DNA of 64,000 nucleotides from Anaerotruncus sp. G3(2012) (GCF_000403395.2 NZ_KE159677.1:97230-161229); one strand, 5' to 3'; numbered from the stretch's first letter, positions 42,839-52,134 are shown. Made by a program: numbers and translations. Notes: generated by a model from the sequence alone, not told the origin.

Positions 42839-43048
42839 ATGAAAGTCAAGGCTTATATCCACAGTCTGAAAGATCATGAGCACGACCGCCATGTGTTGGG
42901 CGAGGCGGAGATCATTGAGTGCATCGGCGACAACCGTTATCTGGCCGAGGTCAACGGCGTTCGGTGTACGGCCATCTTCAACTTTTTCACCGGGGCCTAC
43001 TATGTCGATGACGTGTACGGCATCCAGAAGGAGGCTGTCAATGGGTAG
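42839..43048 (+). CDS. Small element protein (69 residues)
   Basis: MKVKAYIHSLKDHEHDRHVLG start preceded by GGAGGTGG. Beta-rich; the VNGVRCTAIFNFFTGAYYVDDVYG part is frequent in clostridial mobile elements but unnamed. It overlaps the next gene by eight bases. Confidence 0.6.
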   Translation: MKVKAYIHSLKDHEHDRHVLGEAEIIECIGDNRYLAEVNGVRCTAIFNFFTGAYYVDDVYGIQKEAVNG

Positions 43049-43223
43049 ACCGAGATTCAAGGTGACTATCACCGAGACATTGAAGCGGACAGTTGAGGTA
43101 GAGGCCAACGATCAGTGGGAGGCCGAACAGATGGTATCCGATGGTTGGCATGGCAGCAAGTACATCCTGAGTGCGGACGACTTCGCAGATGTGGAGTTTG
43201 AGGCCGCACCTGTGTTGAAGTAG
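43041..43223 (+). CDS. DpnD/PcfM-like small protein
   Basis: 60 residues: KVTITETLKRTVEVEANDQWEAEQMVSDGWHGSKYILSADDFADVEFEA follows the DpnD/PcfM C-terminal pattern found on conjugative plasmids. Function unknown. Last gene of the 40-43-kb run. Confidence 0.7.
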   Translation: MGRPRFKVTITETLKRTVEVEANDQWEAEQMVSDGWHGSKYILSADDFADVEFEAAPVLK

Positions 43224-43268
43224 GCGTCTCAAATACGGTCGTTAGTGGGACGGGCCTAGTGGGGCTGG

Positions 43269-43305
43269 AATACCCCTTTGAAATCAGGTGGTATTAAGGG
43301 GTATT
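43269..43305. repeat. Inverted repeat upstream of the resolvase
   Basis: AATACCCCTT / AAGGGGTATT, perfect 10-bp arms 17 bases apart, 67 bases before the resolvase start. It may be a resolution-site arm or a terminator of the preceding genes. Confidence 0.5.
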
Positions 43306-43371
43306 TCATCCCAGAACTCGTTCCAATATCTATATCCCTATTCTTATACGTTAATGGGAAGGAAGTGGAGG

Positions 43372-43956
43372 ATGAAGAACTACACATTCGGATACGCCCG
43401 TGTCAGCACCGAGCAGCAGAACCTTGACCGCCAACTGGATGCTCTCAGGAAATACGGGTGCGATACGATCTACAATGAAAAGATGACGGGAACCAAGCGT
43501 GACCGTCCTGAGCTGGCGAAGATACTCGACCGGATGACCGAGGGTGATACCGTGGTGATCGAATCCCTGTCGAGGCTGGGGCGCAGTACCAAGGACTTGA
43601 TCGAGCTGACAGAGTTGTTTCAATCCAAGGGTGTTCACCTGGTCAGCTTGAAAGAATCCATTGATACCAGTACATCCACGGGCAAATTGCTGTTCACTCT
43701 CATGTCGGCCATCGCTCAGTTTGAACGTGATGTGATTGCTGACCGTACCCGTGAAGGATTGAAGTCAGCTAGGGCCAGAGGAAGGACAGGTGGCAGACCC
43801 AGGACAGATGCCGATGCCGTCAGGAAGGCCATCAAGCTCTACAATACCCGGCAGTATTCCATCAGGGAAATCGAGGAACTTACCGGAGTTAAGAAGTCTA
43901 CCTTGTACCGGAACCTACCAACTCAGAGCGGACTGAATGGTAATAAACTAGACTAA
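43372..43956 (+). CDS. Small serine recombinase (resolvase/invertase family)
   Basis: 194 residues. FGYARVSTEQQNLDRQLDAL carries the nucleophile Ser; VVIESLSRLGRSTKDLIEL and FERDVIADRTREGL follow; a C-terminal helix-turn-helix (YSIREIEELTGVKKSTLYRNL) completes the Tn3/Hin pattern. It could resolve dimers of the excised circle. A GGAAGTGGAGG precedes the ATG. It converges with, and overlaps by nine bases, the Rep-like gene. Confidence 0.9.
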   Translation: MKNYTFGYARVSTEQQNLDRQLDALRKYGCDTIYNEKMTGTKRDRPELAKILDRMTEGDTVVIESLSRLGRSTKDLIELTELFQSKGVHLVSLKESIDTSTSTGKLLFTLMSAIAQFERDVIADRTREGLKSARARGRTGGRPRTDADAVRKAIKLYNTRQYSIREIEELTGVKKSTLYRNLPTQSGLNGNKLD

Positions 43957-45159
43957 CTGCATTTCGGGGAAAGCTACTCTAGCGAGAGAAACATCATTAT
44001 ATGCGTGCATGAGATTGGGGATACGCGTAATACCCCAATCTCTGGGAATGGTTACAGGGTTGATGCCAATGTCGGATAAGTCTTTCAGGGTGCGTTTGAA
44101 GGCTACCAAGTCTTCCCCTTGGTGCAACGCCTTTGCTCTGGCCAGACTCCGGCGTTGGCTCACCTCCTGCAAAGCACCAAGCAGACGATTTCTTTTTTGC
44201 TTATTGAAGTCCTGTCGCAGGATAATCTTCTCAGCCTTGGACAGTGTAAACCAGTCGCCTTTGCCAACCGCCATTTTGTAATGATAGTTGACCACTTTCA
44301 GGCAGGCTTGGTATTTAAGTAGGTCATGGTACTTGTTGATACTGTCGTTGCCATCTTTCTCTGCTCTTCGTGAGAGAGCATACACCTTGGGATACTTGCA
44401 TTGAACCTCGAATCGAATAATGTCCTGTGCTTCTTTTAACATAGCCTGCGAGATAGAACCTGGATTCTTTTGATTTCTCTCCCGTAACTCCACTTGCTTC
44501 CCATAGCAGTTGATGTTCGCAGACTTGCATATCAGATAGAAGCTATCTGGTTTGCTCTTCATTCGGTGGGCCGTGCTGTCGAACTCAGTCCATTCCCCGA
44601 AATGTGGTGGTACATCTCCTCGCCGGATCAGCTTCATGACTTGCTCGGAGCTACACTCAGGGGCAAGCTCATTCAAAGAGAAGTTAATGCAGTAGTCGAT
44701 CCGTTTGATTCGGTAATAGTCAAAGGTTCTTAATACAGGAGATATACTCCGCGCTATACGATTGAAGTTGATTATAGCGACTTCCATATCGTCTTCAGTT
44801 GCGGCGTTGACGTAATCATGATTGCCGCCAAGGATTTTCGGGTTGATTGTGGCCTCAATGGTATACTCCTTGTAAGCATTGCTTTGCATATCAGATCGGA
44901 TCATCCATTTAACACCATGATCTTTATCTGGATAACTGATTTTAAGATTTAGCGGAAGAACAAGTCTTGTTCCCATATGTATGGGACTATACTCACGCCA
45001 TTCTTTTTCTCCTCCTGGTAAGGTAGTTAGCATAAGCATCCTGATAGTACCTGGTTGCTTGGAGTGTCTATAGAAGTGCTTGATTAGCCGCTCTGTTTCA
45101 TCGTGGGTCAATCGTAAGACCATGTCCACGGTGTGGAATCCTAATGATGATCTTCGCAT
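43948..45159 (-). CDS. Replication-initiator-like protein (first of two)
   Basis: 403 residues, ATG at 45159 with AAAGGAG upstream. The middle reads YRIKRIDYCINFSLNELAPE ... FYLICKSANINCYGKQVELRERNQ ... IIRFEVQCKYPKVYALSR, a pattern of Rep_trans/rolling-circle-like initiators in clostridial plasmids and elements. No clear catalytic Tyr motif can be assigned. It is divergent from parB across a long non-coding region, a typical place for an origin. Family assignment is moderate. Confidence 0.55.
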   Translation of the reverse strand: MRRSSLGFHTVDMVLRLTHDETERLIKHFYRHSKQPGTIRMLMLTTLPGGEKEWREYSPIHMGTRLVLPLNLKISYPDKDHGVKWMIRSDMQSNAYKEYTIEATINPKILGGNHDYVNAATEDDMEVAIINFNRIARSISPVLRTFDYYRIKRIDYCINFSLNELAPECSSEQVMKLIRRGDVPPHFGEWTEFDSTAHRMKSKPDSFYLICKSANINCYGKQVELRERNQKNPGSISQAMLKEAQDIIRFEVQCKYPKVYALSRRAEKDGNDSINKYHDLLKYQACLKVVNYHYKMAVGKGDWFTLSKAEKIILRQDFNKQKRNRLLGALQEVSQRRSLARAKALHQGEDLVAFKRTLKDLSDIGINPVTIPRDWGITRIPNLMHAYNDVSLARVAFPEMQLV

Positions 45160-45863
45160 CGTGCGTCTCCTTTCGGGTAGGTAATCTATAATCAAATCGT
45201 GTAACGGGCTACTATGAAGGACTACTCGCAGAAGGGACTCGGATATAATAAATGGAGTTTACCATCCCTCTAGCGTGCCGGTATTTGCCGTAAGTGCTGG
45301 ATGAGGAACAAGAGAAAGAACGCTCGCTCTACATCAACAGCTTGGAGGTCTTGTCATCCATTCCTTCGTGGTACCTGTTTGGATGTGTGATCTCAATCAT
45401 GGCTCTATACTTCCTGCACCTTCGGTGTGTGCTCCTGGAACCTCATCACTAATAGCAACGGTACTCTCATCTCATGGCATCATGAGCATCATCGCTAAGG
45501 TGGTGTGGCTGAGCTTCACTGCATAACAAGAACATCTCGTAACTCTTGTCCTTCATATTGTGAGGTTGTTGATTCGCAGTTTCTGCATCATCATGATTGT
45601 ACTAGAAGGTAGGTGTGTGTATCGTAATGAGTCCTATCATGAGACCTGATTATCAACTTGTATGTATATAAAAACTTTATAGATAGTAATACTGATACTA
45701 GAGACGATCATGCAACAAGACAAGCAGCGGGGCAGGGCCATCACGCCCTGCCCCGTGTTGTTCGTTCTCAATTAAGTTGAGTAGTCATGCCCTGCATTTC
45801 CCCTCTCACGACCTGTTCTCAATTTGATAACAAGAGATTCTTGACAGATTCTTTCAAAGACTC
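45160..45863. other. Long non-coding region between rep-like and parB genes, possible origin
   Basis: About 700 bases with no convincing gene in any frame. The right part is AT-rich with TATATAAAAAC near 45670. A perfect hairpin CGGGGCAGGG-ccatcacg-CCCTGCCCCG (45728-45755) is followed by TGTTGTTC, and repeats beginning GTTCTCAAT lie at about 45765 and 45813. Confidence 0.45.
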
Positions 45864-45892
45864 TGGACTTTCCGACAGGAATCATATATAAT
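45864..45892 (+). promoter_or_regulatory. Promoter of parB-like gene
   Basis: TGGACT, 17-bp spacer, consensus TATAAT, 27 bases before the start codon. Confidence 0.65.
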
Positions 45893-45919
45893 AGAAGAAC
45901 AACGAGAGGAGGATTTACC

Positions 45920-46858
45920 ATGGCAGATAATCCTAATAACGGTATCATTGAGCCAATCAGGAGAAACAGCAATGCCAGCTCAGATAAGAACTGTCCTTCC
46001 TTAAAAATAACAAATATCAAGCTGGACACCCTAGTACCCTTTGCCGATCATCCCTTCAAACTATACGAAGGGCAGCAGTTGGCAGATCTGGTTTGTAGTA
46101 TCAGAGACAATGGAGTTGAACAGCCTATTATCGTTCGTTCAATCGGTGATAAGAAGTACGAGATACTTGCAGGGCATAACAGAGTTCATGCAGCAAGAGA
46201 AGCAGGGTTGGATACTGTTCCTGCTATTATCCGTGATGATCTAAGTGATGAAGATGCCAAGATACTTGTTGTCGAGAGTAACTTCAACCAGCGGTCTGTA
46301 AAGGAAATGAAGCCCAGCGAGCTTGCTAACTCGCTTCATATGCTGAACGAGGCCATGAAGAAAAAACCTGGGTATCGTTCGGACTTACAGGAGCCGGAGG
46401 ATGGTTCTCAATCTGATAACAGGTTGCGGACAATGCACGTCATTGGCAAGAAACACGATCTGTCACAAGCGACCATCGCTCGGTACATCCGTATAGCTCA
46501 GTTGTCCGAGGGATTACTGGAGTGCTTGGACAGCAAAATGATAGGGCTGGGTGTCGCAGAGCAGTTATCTTATCTACGGCCAGACGAGCAAGCTATCGTA
46601 CAAAGTCTGGTTGAAGGTGATACTAAAATAGACTTACAGCAAGCCCGGGAACTGAAAAGGCAATCGTCCGACCATGAGCTTAGCGAGGATGAAATCAATG
46701 AGATCATTAGCCCCAAGGCCACTGTTCCCAAAAGGAGGGCAATTAAACTGAGAGAAGAACTCTTCACGAGGTACTTCACTGAGGGCGAGACGCCAGAAGA
46801 AATCGAGAATACCATTGCAAGAGCCTTAGAGCTGCTTCGGTCGCAGTCCACATCCTAA
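45920..46858 (+). CDS. parB: ParB-family partition protein
   Basis: 312 residues. The ParB N-terminal domain (about 30-125) has LVCSIRDNGVEQPIIVR, YEILAGHNRVHAAREAG and the CTP-site-like VESNFNQRS. A central helix-turn-helix (GKKHDLSQATIARYIRIAQL) would bind parS. AGAGGAGG precedes the ATG. No parA is found on the element. It may act in partition of the excised circle or as a regulator. Confidence 0.9.
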   Translation: MADNPNNGIIEPIRRNSNASSDKNCPSLKITNIKLDTLVPFADHPFKLYEGQQLADLVCSIRDNGVEQPIIVRSIGDKKYEILAGHNRVHAAREAGLDTVPAIIRDDLSDEDAKILVVESNFNQRSVKEMKPSELANSLHMLNEAMKKKPGYRSDLQEPEDGSQSDNRLRTMHVIGKKHDLSQATIARYIRIAQLSEGLLECLDSKMIGLGVAEQLSYLRPDEQAIVQSLVEGDTKIDLQQARELKRQSSDHELSEDEINEIISPKATVPKRRAIKLREELFTRYFTEGETPEEIENTIARALELLRSQSTS

Positions 46859-47038
46859 AATAGATGAAGCCTTTTTGCTATACGACAAAGGGGCTTCATT
46901 GCTTCTATCAAGTTAAAATATCCCACTGAGGATTACTGAGAACTCCTGTTGATTGTCAGCCCACGGTCTGTCTCTGTGTATGAAACACATCGGTTCACAA
47001 CCTTCCTGTAAAAAAATTTGCAAAGGAGGCGGACCATC

Positions 47039-48013
47039 ATGATCCTAAATCAAGCTTTTGAACTATCCATGATACTTGACACAGACCACTTTCGGAGGCT
47101 TTTCAATGCCAAGACTAGCTACCTGAAGGAGCTTGGCGATGAATATCTCGATCCATCCTTGGCTGAAAAGGGCATCACAATTATCTACCGGGCCAGCAAA
47201 TACAAAAAGAAAGTCCGAGTTCTTGTCAACGCTGGCATGGTCGTGGATGACCCTTCCGACACCGACAAACTACTCCACAAACTGGGCAAGCGCATCTCTG
47301 AATACTTCGATCACAATTACAAGCTGGATGACTTCACACTGTCCGGTGTGACCCTTACTCTTGACATTGCCATTGGTAGCCGTGAGAAAGTTTCGGATTA
47401 CTTGAAGGTCTTGCAACGGATCGGCAAGGTAAAAGGCTTCTCTCCTGTCAACTACGATTGTTTTGACGAGAAGGCCAGCTTCTGCCTATATGGAAATAGC
47501 AACGACATCGACTTTCTTTTATATAATCTGGAAGCTGTTACCGTGGGCCAGCTTCGGAACGCAGACGCAGGTCGGAAGCAGCTACAGTCAGCAAGTATGC
47601 AGACCAAGGGTATCCTACGGGCAGAGGTGAAGCTCACCAAGCCCAAGGCTATTCGAGAATACACGGATGTAGCCGATACCTCCGGTCAGGTTTCGGAGTT
47701 AATAAAAGCCAGCACGGACGCATTCATGGACACCTTTGCACGGGTGGTTCCCTTTGGGGGCTTTTATAAGAAGGATGCCGCCGTTGAGATCGTCCATAGT
47801 GAGGTTACAGACAATATCATGCGAAGGAAGATGCTACGGCTCCTAGCCTTGATACCCGACAAGAAATCTCTGTACCTGGCTCAGAAAGCACTAAATTGTC
47901 GGGATGTGGAGAAGGTCATGATAGCCTTTACAAAGATCAACTTATCTCCCGTGACCATTAGCAAGCGGCACGAGGTCAAGCACCTCAACAACCTCTACTC
48001 CTATTTTTTATAG
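47039..48013 (+). CDS. Replication-initiator-like protein (second of two)
   Basis: 324 residues, ATG at 47039 with AAAGGAGG upstream. FTLSGVTLTLDIAIGS, ASFCLYGNSNDIDFLLYN and ILRAEVKLTKPKAIREY fall in the same order as the corresponding parts of the protein at 43948-45159, so I read both as relatives with the same fold. Its role as an initiator is inferred. Confidence 0.5.
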   Translation: MILNQAFELSMILDTDHFRRLFNAKTSYLKELGDEYLDPSLAEKGITIIYRASKYKKKVRVLVNAGMVVDDPSDTDKLLHKLGKRISEYFDHNYKLDDFTLSGVTLTLDIAIGSREKVSDYLKVLQRIGKVKGFSPVNYDCFDEKASFCLYGNSNDIDFLLYNLEAVTVGQLRNADAGRKQLQSASMQTKGILRAEVKLTKPKAIREYTDVADTSGQVSELIKASTDAFMDTFARVVPFGGFYKKDAAVEIVHSEVTDNIMRRKMLRLLALIPDKKSLYLAQKALNCRDVEKVMIAFTKINLSPVTISKRHEVKHLNNLYSYFL

Positions 48014-48054
48014 GTATCATGAGGGGCTGCACCATGAGTAGCCCCTCGTATGTT

Positions 48055-48249
48055 TTATTGTTTCTCAGTCAGTGCTTGGTACAGCTTCACAGGCAGCTCG
48101 AAAGAAACATACTTCTCAGGCTCGTCCACGCCGTAGACCTTTTGCAGCAAGGCCAGCCAGAAGGCTTGCGTCTCCTGCCTCTCGTCGCCCCGGCCCTTCC
48201 AGTCCGCCGCAAACCGGGCGGCGGCGGTGCGTCTCTCTACATCCGTCAT
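48055..48249 (-). pseudogene. N-terminal remnant of a DNA methyltransferase-type gene
   Basis: 64 codons: MTDVERRTAAARFAADWKGRGDERQETQAFWLALLQKVYGVDEPEKYVSFE-like opening is that of large type II N6-adenine methyltransferases of about 900-1000 residues. The frame stops after VKLYQALTEKQ and nothing of the catalytic domain follows. It is a decayed leftover. Confidence 0.55.
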
Positions 48250-48369
48250 CGTGCTGTACCTCCGATGGAATTTTCTTGGAATCAGTATACCACACCTGGC
48301 AGGAACAAGCAACCAGTTTGAAGCGGGGACTAGCAACCGGTAACTGGAATAAGATTGTTATAAAAACAC

Positions 48370-48405
48370 GGTGGTATGGGTGGTACGATACCACCATACC
48401 ACCCA
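48370..48405. repeat. Near-perfect inverted repeat
   Basis: GGTGGTATGGGTGGTA / TACCACCATACCACC with one bulged base and a three-base centre. It lies between the methyltransferase remnant and the next gene's terminator; purpose unknown. Confidence 0.55.
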
Positions 48406-48435
48406 CATACGTATGCTTAACCTGGAAACTTATAA

Positions 48436-48462
48436 GGGACGCTGCCACCAGCGCAGCGTCCC
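48436..48462. terminator. Terminator of the DUF6076-type gene
   Basis: GGGACGCTGC / GCAGCGTCCC with TTATAAGTTT on the minus strand and TTATTTTTTT further off on the plus strand. Confidence 0.7.
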
Positions 48463-48470
48463 TCATCATC

Positions 48471-49775
48471 TTATTTTTTTAACCACTCCTGGAACTGGGC
48501 AACGTCTAATTCGCCAGCTCTGGCTTTGTCCAACCTCAGCTTTGCCTCGCTGTACCAGCGTACAAAGTCCTCCTTGCTCATTGTCCCTTTCCTTACACGG
48601 GCGTGATGCGTCTTGTAAGCCCGATTGTAAATCAAGAGGGCTTCATCAGACGCCATCTTTTTCTGAAAAGACTGCTGGGAACCGATAGCGGAACAGCGCA
48701 TCCCAGAGCCATCGACTCGATCACAATAGGCAATTCTTCGATTGGCGGCAACGAAGTATTTACCGCAATGCCTACACTTCCGAACCATCACCTTATCCTG
48801 GAGCATCGACCATAGTTCCAGGTACAATAGCTGGCGCAGGTTGTTAATCCTGTATTCCTCATAGGGTTTGTTCACTGTAATTTCCCTTGCGTGTTCAATA
48901 GCCGAGCAAAAGGTTTCTTCCATGTCAGCGGGGATACCATCACGCCCCACATTCAATTTACCAAGAGCATAGAGCGGGTAAAACTTATCATCCAGCTCAC
49001 GGCTATGTTCCACCGCTCGGCTGTAATCATGTCCGCTTTGATATAAGGTTGGATGTTTAAGAGAAAGACGCTTGGGCACAGTCATTTCAGACCCGCTACT
49101 TGCCACAATGTTGCCGTAGAGCCATATGCGCTGGGGTGTTGTCAACGTCTCTAACCCCGGTGCCGCTATGTCCAAAAGGAAGTAGAGCATATTATAGATC
49201 TCACGCTGCGTCCTGATCTCACGGCTAAACCCCGCAGGCATCTCTCTCGGTACACCGTAGATAGCCGTCTCTATCTCATCATCGGGTTGCTCGGCGGTGT
49301 AGGCGTTCCCACCAGTCCGTTCAAGGTATTCATTATAAAAGTCGCTTGGGTAAGTATCCCCTAATTTCAGCAAGGGGGCCAGCAGTGCCGTTATTCTTTC
49401 CACATACCATGCTTCGGAGAAGTCGGGGATAGTCCCATCTTGGCGGTAGCAGGAATAGAGCAGGAGATCATTAAAGTAGTCGCCGATTGCTCTAATGAAA
49501 ACCTCCCGGACTTCATGCCTGTAATACGGGTGAGCATCTATTAAAACTCTCTTCATCTGGTCAACAGCGACATCACCGCCTGGGCGATCATGCAGCTTGA
49601 AAGTTGCAATATCCATCTGCTGAGAAATGTATTGGTCAAACAGGTCGGGCAGGCATGATAAGTCCTGGACAACGTAATGGAATAGGAGTTCGTGAGAGTT
49701 GTCCTCAGAAAATAGAAGATAGTGCCCCTCATCAAAATAACCATACCCGCAATCATCAAATCCAACGTAGGCCAC
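48471..49775 (-). CDS. DUF6076-like protein with C-terminal zinc finger
   Basis: 434 residues, GTG start with AGGAGG seven bases upstream. The C-terminal part has CRHCGKYFVAANRRIAYCDR..C, a zinc-ribbon pattern used in DUF6076 proteins and in some recombinase-associated proteins, followed by a basic helical tail (VRKGTMSKEDFVRWYSEAK). The N-terminal 300 residues are unassigned. It is transcribed towards the methyltransferase remnant. Confidence 0.7.
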   Translation of the reverse strand: MAYVGFDDCGYGYFDEGHYLLFSEDNSHELLFHYVVQDLSCLPDLFDQYISQQMDIATFKLHDRPGGDVAVDQMKRVLIDAHPYYRHEVREVFIRAIGDYFNDLLLYSCYRQDGTIPDFSEAWYVERITALLAPLLKLGDTYPSDFYNEYLERTGGNAYTAEQPDDEIETAIYGVPREMPAGFSREIRTQREIYNMLYFLLDIAAPGLETLTTPQRIWLYGNIVASSGSEMTVPKRLSLKHPTLYQSGHDYSRAVEHSRELDDKFYPLYALGKLNVGRDGIPADMEETFCSAIEHAREITVNKPYEEYRINNLRQLLYLELWSMLQDKVMVRKCRHCGKYFVAANRRIAYCDRVDGSGMRCSAIGSQQSFQKKMASDEALLIYNRAYKTHHARVRKGTMSKEDFVRWYSEAKLRLDKARAGELDVAQFQEWLKK

Positions 49776-49851
49776 AGTATCCCTCCTAAAAATATATAGG
49801 TAACGCCACCGGCTGGTAGAAAGCTAAATAGAGCGTCATTCAAAGTTCCAC

Positions 49852-49880
49852 TTGACAGCCGCTTACGACTGTGATATTAT
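49852..49880 (+). promoter_or_regulatory. Promoter upstream of the 50-52-kb genes
   Basis: Consensus TTGACA, 17-bp spacer, TATTAT. The following leader (49890-50098) holds a 48-codon ORF (49907-50053) without a good ribosome site; I do not call it a gene. Confidence 0.7.
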
Positions 49881-50098
49881 TGTAATAGAAAGTTGAATGA
49901 TTGTCAATGGCACATTCTTCAACCCAATACGAATTGAGGCACTACTCCGGCAACAACCAAGCCTGCGGGTTTTGTCTAGCAGATATAGCATGTCTGCGGC
50001 TCAGAACTACATCACGCCTGGGTTACGAAGTGGAGGTGACGGAGCAATTCTGAATTGGTTGTAGATGATCTCGATATTTCAAAAAGGAGGGAATTGTC

Positions 50099-50482
50099 AT
50101 GGCAACTATACTGGATAAGTACGAAAACAATACGAATGAGATAGCTGTGCCTGTCGGTGAGTCCGCTGGCAAAGCTGAACAGCGGTGCGCCCTTAGCCGG
50201 AAGGAGCGGAAGATTTTCAAAGCTCTGGCAAAGGCTTTGCGTAAGCACAACAAGTTGATGAAGCAGGAGGCCGAGAGGCGGAGAGCGGAGGAAGAGGCCG
50301 CCGCAAAGGCTGCTGCCGAGAAGGCCGCCAAGCGCAAGAACGGCGCTGGGGGCTTCTTAGGCGGGTTTACGAAGGTGATCTGCAAGGTTCTCCCGCAGAT
50401 CGTGACTGCCACTGTCACGGCAGTGTTGGGCTTCTTCTTCCATCGCAAACCTTCCAAGAGAGCCCTGCGAGCTGCTTTATGA
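50099..50482 (+). CDS. Small protein with coiled coil and C-terminal membrane segment
   Basis: 127 residues. An Ala/Glu/Lys-rich helix (about 55-85) is followed by a Gly-rich turn and a hydrophobic stretch KVLPQIVTATVTAVLGFFF near residue 95-113, then a basic tail. AAAGGAGG precedes the ATG. It overlaps the ATPase gene by four bases (ATGA). No family recognised. Confidence 0.65.
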   Translation: MATILDKYENNTNEIAVPVGESAGKAEQRCALSRKERKIFKALAKALRKHNKLMKQEAERRRAEEEAAAKAAAEKAAKRKNGAGGFLGGFTKVICKVLPQIVTATVTAVLGFFFHRKPSKRALRAAL

Positions 50483-52134
50483 ACCAGACGATGCAGCCTC
50501 GGCGTCCCGAGTGGGTTTTCTTTAATGAATCTGGAGTACCCATCTCCACCTTCATCCCCTCGGCAGTCGGCGTAGTCAGGGTAGTCGGTTCCACTGATGA
50601 ACGGGAGGCTGTTAGGGTACGACTACGGTTTAAGAATGGCAGCGATACAGAAACCACTGTCCCACTATCAGACCTTAACCGTGTGGATTGGTTCAAGATA
50701 GACCATCGCTGCCTGACGAACTCGGAGTACCGTCGGGCCAGAAGGTACATTGCCGATACTATCCGCGCCGGGGTCAGCAACGTCCCTGTGGAGAGGCGGT
50801 ACGTCCTTGACCGGACCGGGATTTACCATATTGGCGATTCAATTATCTTTGTTGCGGGGAACCGGGTCATCACCCAGTCCTCCGCACCGAGAACTGATCC
50901 AGACTTTGAACTGGGACAGCTCCCGCTCCGCCTGGATATTGACGAGAATATCGACATCAGTACGGCTATTGACCGCATGATGCGGCTCATCAGTCTCAGC
51001 CCTGAGATCGGACCAGTCCTTGCGGCACACACAATATCTGGAATTATCAGGGCAGCTTTCAAAAAGGCTGGCATGACCCCCTGTGCGGTGTTGGTCATTG
51101 TCGGAAAATCCGGGATGCTGAAATCGAACTATGTTCCCCATTTAGTTCAGCTTTACAATCGAGCCGATGGAATCGGCCCTACTACCCGGTTCAACTCGAC
51201 AAAGAGGTTTATTGAGGATGCTCTGTATGAGTACAGTGAGTGTACGGCGGTCCTTGATGACCTGCATACAGCAGAATCCAGAGGTATCAAACGGCAGAAT
51301 GAGGATACCGCTGAGGAAATTATCCGGCGTATCGCGGATGATACAGGTCGTGGTCGTACGGACGGCAAGTCTCTGGTGCAACGGAGCTTCCGAGGCAATG
51401 CAGTGTTTATCGGCGAGTACAGTATTGGAAAGGCGTCCACGATCCCCCGTGCTTTGATTGCCAACATTACGAAACCTCCCAATGGCGCTATCCTTGACGA
51501 ATACCAGCGCAGTCAACCGCTTCTGGTATCGACCTTTTACCATCATTTCATCCAGTGGTATGTTGACCACTTTGATGAAATTCGGGATGCCATTGACGCA
51601 CGGCTCACTCAGCTACGCAGGGCAACGGCTTCCTCCACTACTCACGGTAGGCTGCGGGATACCCAGTTCTACCTCGAAACCTCCTACATGGTGTTGCTGG
51701 AGTTTTGCAAGGATTCTGGGTTCTGCTCTGAAGAAGATGCCAGGGATACATACTGTAGTTTCAGCACCCAGCTTCACAAGCTAGTCCAAGCACAGGAAGC
51801 CCGATTCAGGGAGAGTGTAGAGGTAAAAGCGATTGACTATCTTGCTCTCATTCGGGATCTTTATAAGAAAGGCTACTTCCGAGTAGCAAAGGATGTACAG
51901 GATTTCAAGCCTGAAAAGCATGATGGTTTAATTTACTATGGCTGCCTTTGCCTAAGAGGTAAGTGCCTGGAACAGAAGCTCAAAAGCATCCAATCAAATT
52001 TGAGCCTTGACGCTTGTGTGTCAGTCTTACTTAGTAGGGATGCACTCAAACTGGTCGAGAGCAAGAACACCGTGCAGATCAACGGCACTGGTGGCAAACG
52101 GTTCTACGCTATCAAACTCAGCAAGCTACGATAA
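50479..52134 (+). CDS. DUF927/primase-helicase-like ATPase
   Basis: 551 residues. Walker A-like VIVGKSGMLKSNYVP (about 208-220), Walker B CTAVLDDLH (about 255) and an arginine-bearing IANITKPP/FRGNAVFIGEY region match the P-loop core of DUF927-type helicases encoded by phages and plasmids. The N-terminal 190 residues may be a DNA-binding or primase-linked part without recognised motifs. Likely used for element replication. Coupled to the small membrane-anchored protein upstream. Confidence 0.7.
   Translation: MNQTMQPRRPEWVFFNESGVPISTFIPSAVGVVRVVGSTDEREAVRVRLRFKNGSDTETTVPLSDLNRVDWFKIDHRCLTNSEYRRARRYIADTIRAGVSNVPVERRYVLDRTGIYHIGDSIIFVAGNRVITQSSAPRTDPDFELGQLPLRLDIDENIDISTAIDRMMRLISLSPEIGPVLAAHTISGIIRAAFKKAGMTPCAVLVIVGKSGMLKSNYVPHLVQLYNRADGIGPTTRFNSTKRFIEDALYEYSECTAVLDDLHTAESRGIKRQNEDTAEEIIRRIADDTGRGRTDGKSLVQRSFRGNAVFIGEYSIGKASTIPRALIANITKPPNGAILDEYQRSQPLLVSTFYHHFIQWYVDHFDEIRDAIDARLTQLRRATASSTTHGRLRDTQFYLETSYMVLLEFCKDSGFCSEEDARDTYCSFSTQLHKLVQAQEARFRESVEVKAIDYLALIRDLYKKGYFRVAKDVQDFKPEKHDGLIYYGCLCLRGKCLEQKLKSIQSNLSLDACVSVLLSRDALKLVESKNTVQINGTGGKRFYAIKLSKLR

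Noticed and set aside
49907..50053. 48-codon ORF in the leader of the 50099 gene
   Set aside because: No ribosome site and no recognisable sequence; the region is better read as a leader.
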